Below, piece after piece: positions 4,829-8,098 of a stretch of DNA of 8,098 nucleotides. Made by a program: the position numbers and the translations under genes. The notes beneath the pieces were generated by a model that did not search any database, was not told the origin of the DNA, and was given only the letters and a program-made list of their open reading frames with translations. The stretch comes from an uncultured Rhodocyclaceae bacterium (GTDB lineage Bacteria; Pseudomonadota; Gammaproteobacteria; Burkholderiales; Rhodocyclaceae). Position 1 is the stretch's first letter, and each line of letters starts with the position of its first letter. The stretch spans positions 1-8,098 of the forward strand of contig CAIYZZ010000130.1 in NCBI GenBank assembly GCA_903930805.1, written 5' to 3'.

Positions 4829-5170
4829 TCATCGAATCGTGCAGGGCAGCCCCGTACAGGCAAGCAGCGACAGGGGCGCATCGCCTTTGACCTGCGGTGC
4901 CTGCGGTACCGTCGTACCGATATATTCGAGTCGCACGCCCAGGTATTCGTGTGCCACACGACACATTTTGTCGAACACCGCCTGCGCTTCATCGACCGAA
5001 CGAGCGTGGGTGATGGCAATCCTGAAACAGGCGGTGCCTTCCTCCTGGACGATGCGCTTGATCAGGGCGTAAGCATCGATCACATCCGCGTCCCGCGCTG
5101 CCACCGCCAAGGTAGCTGCGGGTGCACTGAACAAGCGCCGCAGACCAGCGGCCTGATCGTCGTGATGCAT
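4829..5170 (-). CDS. Shortened FlhG/FleN-like protein lacking the MinD-type ATPase core
   Basis: This encodes 113 residues and sits exactly where flhG (fleN) is found, between flhF and fliA. Residues 1-14 (MHHDDQAAGLRRLF) contain the DQAxGLR motif by which FlhG stimulates the FlhF GTPase. From about residue 19 the sequence matches the late part of the FlhG fold: IDAYALIKRIVQEEG (31-45), FRIAITHARSVDEAQAVFDKM (49-69) and RVAHEYLGVRLEYIG (71-85). Full-length FlhG is about 270-300 residues. Here everything between the N-terminal motif and the DAYALIK helix is gone, including the Walker-A KGGxGKT loop and the switch regions. The C terminus is unlike the usual membrane-targeting helix. The frame is open with no stop or visible frameshift. 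The ATG at 5170 lies 19 bases after the flhF stop; an in-frame ATG at 5230 would overlap flhF and lacks family support. The function is inferred: a possible FlhF activator without ATPase activity, or a decaying gene. Confidence 0.78.
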   Translation of the reverse strand: MHHDDQAAGLRRLFSAPAATLAVAARDADVIDAYALIKRIVQEEGTACFRIAITHARSVDEAQAVFDKMCRVAHEYLGVRLEYIGTTVPQAPQVKGDAPLSLLACTGLPCTIR

Positions 5171-5189
5171 CACTGCGCCGGAAAAGCGC

Positions 5190-6653
5190 TTAGACAAGCG
5201 CGACCCCCTGATTCGCCACGGCAGTAGCACCCGGCATCACCAGCCCGATCTCCGCTTCCTTGAGGCGATGCACCGAAGTTTGCGCAGGTTGCCGGAAAGC
5301 ACGATGCAGCAGGTAATTGCGGTTCGGTATGTGCATGTCCTCGGGCACCCGCTGGCCGTTGGCGACATAGGCGAGCAACAGGCCGTGGCGCACCACGGCA
5401 TCGAGTGCCGGGGCAATCGACGCCGTCTCATCCACCTTAGTGAGTATGCAACCTGCAAGATCCTCGCCGGCATAGCTGCGGATCACGTCGTCGAGCGTAT
5501 CGCCCCGGCTGGTGGCATTCAGCAGCAGCAAGCGACGCACTTCGCCGGCACGCATCAGCATCGCCGCTTGCTCGGCCACCATGCGGTCGCGCTGACTCAT
5601 GCCAACGGTATCGATAAGCACCATGTGCTTGCCACGCAGCTCGGACAAGGTGCGCCGCAAGTCTTCGCTGTCGCGCACTACATGCACTGGCACGCCGAGG
5701 ATGCGGCCATAAATACGCAGTTGTTCGTGGGCGCCGATCCGGTAACCGTCGGTCGTCAGCAGCGCGAGCTTGTCGGCCCCGTAACGCACCACGCAGCGCG
5801 CAGCGAGCTTGGCCGTGGTGGTGGTCTTGCCCACGCCAGTGGGACCGACCAGCGCGAAGACACCGCCGCGCTCGATCAGGTCATTTTCGCTGGTGAGCGT
5901 ACGCAGCCGACGATTGACGGCACCGGTCAGCCACTTGCGGCCATCTTGCAGATCAAGATCATCGGGCATTTCTTCCACCAGCCGGCGCGCCAGCATGCCG
6001 GAAAAGCCAGCCTCGAGCATTTCGCCGAGCAGTTGTGCCTTGGCCGGCGCATGCCGGGTCAGGTCGCCCCAGGCGAAACCGGCCAACTGTCGCTCGAGCA
6101 GACTCTTGATCGTCTTCATTTCGTCCATCAATTGCTGCACCTGCGCGCCACCATCGATGCCATCAGACAAGGAAGGCAGGCCGATTTCGCGGGCCGCCTG
6201 ATCAATCCTGGCGGCCGCCTCATTTTGTGTCTTGGCGGGCAGAGGGCGTGGCTTGACGCGCTCTGCCGCAGGTTGGGCAGCGGCGGATGCCGCCGCTTGC
6301 TCCTGACGCGGTGGCTGCCATGGCTGCCATGACTGAAAAGGCAGTGGCGCACGCGCCTTGGCAGAAAGCGTCACCGCGTAGTCGTCGCCTTCACCCTCAT
6401 GAAAAGTCGGCGCTGGCGGGGCGGCACTTGCCGGTACTTTAACGGGGCTGGCGGGAACAGGAGCAACCACAGCAGCAACAGCGGGCCCGCCCTGGCGCGA
6501 CAAGGCATCGAGGCTGTCGGCCGACATCGCCATGATCTCGACCCCACCGTCGACGGACTTGTTGGAGACGACGATCGCCTCCGGGCCGAGCGCCGCCTTG
6601 ACCTTGCGCAGCGCATCGCGCGCACTTTCTCCGAAGAAGCGTTTAACCGTCAT
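5190..6653 (-). CDS. flhF: Flagellar placement GTPase FlhF (SRP family)
   Basis: This encodes 487 residues. FlhF is an SRP54/FtsY-type GTPase that sets where, and helps set how many, polar flagella form. The N-terminal B domain begins MTVKRFFGESARDALRKVK with LGPEAIVVSNK (about 22-32). It is followed by an Ala/Pro-rich linker (about 55-150) with a short WQPWQPP repeat. The N domain (about 165-260) has a helical bundle. The G domain contains the P-loop GPTGVGKTTTTAKLAAR (270-286), LLTTDGYRIGAHEQL (298-312), DTVGMSQRD (348-356), TKVDE (405-409) and the closing GQRVPEDM (433-440). All GTPase motifs are intact. The ATG at 6653 has a strong ribosome binding site (AGAAGGGA, five bases away). It lies 27 bases after flhA and 19 bases before the flhG-like gene, so one transcript is likely. 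Its usual partner FlhG is truncated here. Confidence 0.97.
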   Translation of the reverse strand: MTVKRFFGESARDALRKVKAALGPEAIVVSNKSVDGGVEIMAMSADSLDALSRQGGPAVAAVVAPVPASPVKVPASAAPPAPTFHEGEGDDYAVTLSAKARAPLPFQSWQPWQPPRQEQAAASAAAQPAAERVKPRPLPAKTQNEAAARIDQAAREIGLPSLSDGIDGGAQVQQLMDEMKTIKSLLERQLAGFAWGDLTRHAPAKAQLLGEMLEAGFSGMLARRLVEEMPDDLDLQDGRKWLTGAVNRRLRTLTSENDLIERGGVFALVGPTGVGKTTTTAKLAARCVVRYGADKLALLTTDGYRIGAHEQLRIYGRILGVPVHVVRDSEDLRRTLSELRGKHMVLIDTVGMSQRDRMVAEQAAMLMRAGEVRRLLLLNATSRGDTLDDVIRSYAGEDLAGCILTKVDETASIAPALDAVVRHGLLLAYVANGQRVPEDMHIPNRNYLLHRAFRQPAQTSVHRLKEAEIGLVMPGATAVANQGVALV

Positions 6654-6680
6654 GTCTATCCCTTCTTTGCTCTCTTATCA

Positions 6681-8098
6681 TCAAGCCTTGGCACCGATGA
6701 TGGCCGTAACCTTGATCGTTTTTGATTCTGGAATTTCACTGTTCGCCAGCACTTTCAGATTCGTCCAGGCCCGCCGCAGGAAGCGCGACAAGAGCCAGCG
6801 CAAACCACTCGGTACCAGTAACACCGGCACCATGCCGAGATCTTCCTGTCGCTTCGCGGCGGCCGCCGTCTCGCGCAGCAAGGTGTCGGCCAGCCCGGGC
6901 TCGATGCCCGAGCCATCGGCACCGACACCGGCGAGCGCTTGCGTCAGGAGCCGTTCCAGGCTCGGCTCGAGCGCCATCACCTGCAACTCCTGGCCACTCG
7001 GATAGAGCTGCTGCACGATCGCGCGGCCAAGACTGACACGCACCAGCGCCGTCAGCTCTGTGGGGTCCTGCACGCGCGGCGCATTCTCGGCCAGCGTCTC
7101 GATGATGGTGCGCATGTCGCGGATGTTGACGCCCTCTTCGAGAAGATTCTGCAGGACGCGCTGCACGTTGGAGAGCGGCAAGGTCTTCGGCACGAGCTCT
7201 TCAATGAGTTTGGGCGCATCCTTCGCCAGATGATCGAGCAGCGCCTGCGTTTCCTGACGGCCGAGCAATTCGGCGGCATGCGTGAGGATCAGATGGTTGA
7301 GGTGAGTGGCGACCACCGTGCCGGCATCGACCACCGTGTAACCCATGATATGCGCCTGATCGCGCATGCCGCCCTCGATCCACACGGCCGGCAAACCGAA
7401 GGCCGGATCCTTGGTCTGGTTGCCGGCCAGCGGGCCGCTGACGCGGCCGGGGTTGATGGCTAGATACATGCCTGGGAAGGCCTCGCCGGCACCGACCTCG
7501 ACACCCTTCAGGGTTATGCGGTAGCCGTTGGGCTTGAGTTCAAGGTTGTCGCGAATATGTACCGGTGCCGAAAGGAAGCCAACTTCCTGCGCGAACTTCT
7601 TGCGCAGGCCGCGAATGCGCTTCAGCAACTCGCCATCCTGGCCGCGATCGACCAGCGGAATCAGCCGATAACCGACCTCCAGACCCAGCACATCCACGGG
7701 GGCAACGTCCGCCCAACTGGCATCGGCCGACTCTTCCGGTGCGGCAACCGCTGCAGCAGGCTTTTCCGCTGCTTCCTCTGCCGCCACCTGATTTTTCTTC
7801 AGCTTCGACCAGGCCAACCATCCCAATCCTGCAGCAAGCAGCAGGAAAACAAAGTGCGGCATGCCCGGGATAACGCCAAGGATTCCCAGAATACCGCCGG
7901 TCAGCGACAACACCATCGGGTTGCCAAACAACTGGCCGGAAAATGATGTCGTCAAATCTTTTTCATCATTGACGCGGGCGACCACCATGCCCGCAGCAAC
8001 AGAGATCACCAGCGCCGGAATTTGCGCAACAAGGCCATCACCGATGGTTAGCAGAGTGTAGACCTTGGCAGCCTGACCTGCTGCCATGTCATGCTGCG
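6681..8098 (-). CDS. flhA: Flagellar export gate protein FlhA (C-terminal two thirds, 5' end outside window)
   Basis: The right window edge cuts the gene; 471 whole residues are visible out of about 690 in the family. FlhA forms the nonameric export gate ring of the flagellar type III system and uses ion flow for protein export. The fragment opens with QHDMAAGQAAKVYTLLTIGDG and LVAQIPALVIS, a highly conserved FlhA region ahead of the last membrane segments (the visible hydrophobic runs are near 8035-7980 and 7910-7810). An Ala/Glu-rich linker leads to the cytoplasmic domain. That domain has VDVLGLEVGYRLIPLVD, GVEVGAGEAFPGMYLAI, a WIEGGMRDQAHIMGYTVVD segment and ETLAENAPRVQDP, ending IGAKA. 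This domain docks export substrates and chaperones such as FlgN. The FHIPEP motif would be upstream, outside the window. An internal ATG at 8087 is not the start, because the frame and homology continue to the edge. Confidence 0.97.
   Translation of the reverse strand, partial: QHDMAAGQAAKVYTLLTIGDGLVAQIPALVISVAAGMVVARVNDEKDLTTSFSGQLFGNPMVLSLTGGILGILGVIPGMPHFVFLLLAAGLGWLAWSKLKKNQVAAEEAAEKPAAAVAAPEESADASWADVAPVDVLGLEVGYRLIPLVDRGQDGELLKRIRGLRKKFAQEVGFLSAPVHIRDNLELKPNGYRITLKGVEVGAGEAFPGMYLAINPGRVSGPLAGNQTKDPAFGLPAVWIEGGMRDQAHIMGYTVVDAGTVVATHLNHLILTHAAELLGRQETQALLDHLAKDAPKLIEELVPKTLPLSNVQRVLQNLLEEGVNIRDMRTIIETLAENAPRVQDPTELTALVRVSLGRAIVQQLYPSGQELQVMALEPSLERLLTQALAGVGADGSGIEPGLADTLLRETAAAAKRQEDLGMVPVLLVPSGLRWLLSRFLRRAWTNLKVLANSEIPESKTIKVTAIIGAKA

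Noticed and set aside
4732..5019. A possible N-terminal extension of FliA.
   Set aside because: The extra residues have no sigma-factor similarity and overlap the flhG-like gene and the promoter; MYTSQGTLEKERL is the family-type start.
6312..6329. Two tandem TGGCTGCCA units in flhF.
   Set aside because: This is a two-copy repeat in the Pro/Gln/Trp linker codons; too short to be more than ordinary linker variation.
5268..6332. A 354-codon plus-strand ORF opposite flhF.
   Set aside because: It is a high-GC shadow of flhF, with low-complexity His/Gln/Ala-rich composition and no recognisable domain or start signal.
6681..8098. Search of the flhA segment for an unusual domain or break.
   Set aside because: All visible motifs are standard FlhA and the frame is intact to the window edge.

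Overview
This window is a dense block of flagellar genes from a Gram-negative, GC-rich (about 60 %) proteobacterium. The gene set points to a polar or subpolar flagellum: FlhF, a MotC/MotD-type stator pair, sigma-54 promoters, and FliA/FlgM control. Protein style and gene order fit Betaproteobacteria best, possibly Rhodocyclales or a relative. The placement is inferred from family resemblance, not from a database search. No RNA gene, insertion sequence, phage gene or CRISPR array was seen.

Layout. At the left edge two rod genes run leftward: flgB (125-541) and the first 36 codons of flgC (1-108, cut by the window edge). A 219-bp intergenic region separates them from the divergent rightward genes flgA (761-1456), flgM (1579-1887) and flgN (1910-2398). 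That region holds a good sigma-54 promoter for flgB and, upstream of it, a 21-bp inverted repeat inside a roughly 12-bp-periodic array. flgM has its own candidate sigma-28 promoter. The rightward genes meet, with 6 bases between stop codons, a long leftward series whose transcription order is flhA (3' two thirds only) - flhF - a shortened flhG-like gene - fliA - motC - motD. A second sigma-54 promoter sits just upstream of fliA.

How it works together. FlhA is the export gate, FlhF the SRP-type GTPase that sets flagellar position, and FliA the sigma-28 for late genes. FlgM is the anti-sigma factor for FliA, FlgN the chaperone for the hook-filament junction proteins, FlgA the periplasmic P-ring chaperone, FlgB and FlgC rod subunits, and MotC/MotD a stator. 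The promoters suggest a cascade: an enhancer-binding protein with sigma-54 drives flgB and fliA, and FliA then drives flgM-flgN.

Most unusual item. The gene between flhF and fliA (4829-5170) occupies the flhG/fleN position and keeps the N-terminal DQAxGLR motif that stimulates FlhF. It then jumps directly to the C-terminal part of the FlhG fold. The whole Walker-A/MinD ATPase core and the C-terminal membrane-targeting helix are missing. It reads as an intact 113-residue ORF and may be an ATPase-free FlhF partner or a remnant. Nothing else departs clearly from known flagellar biology.
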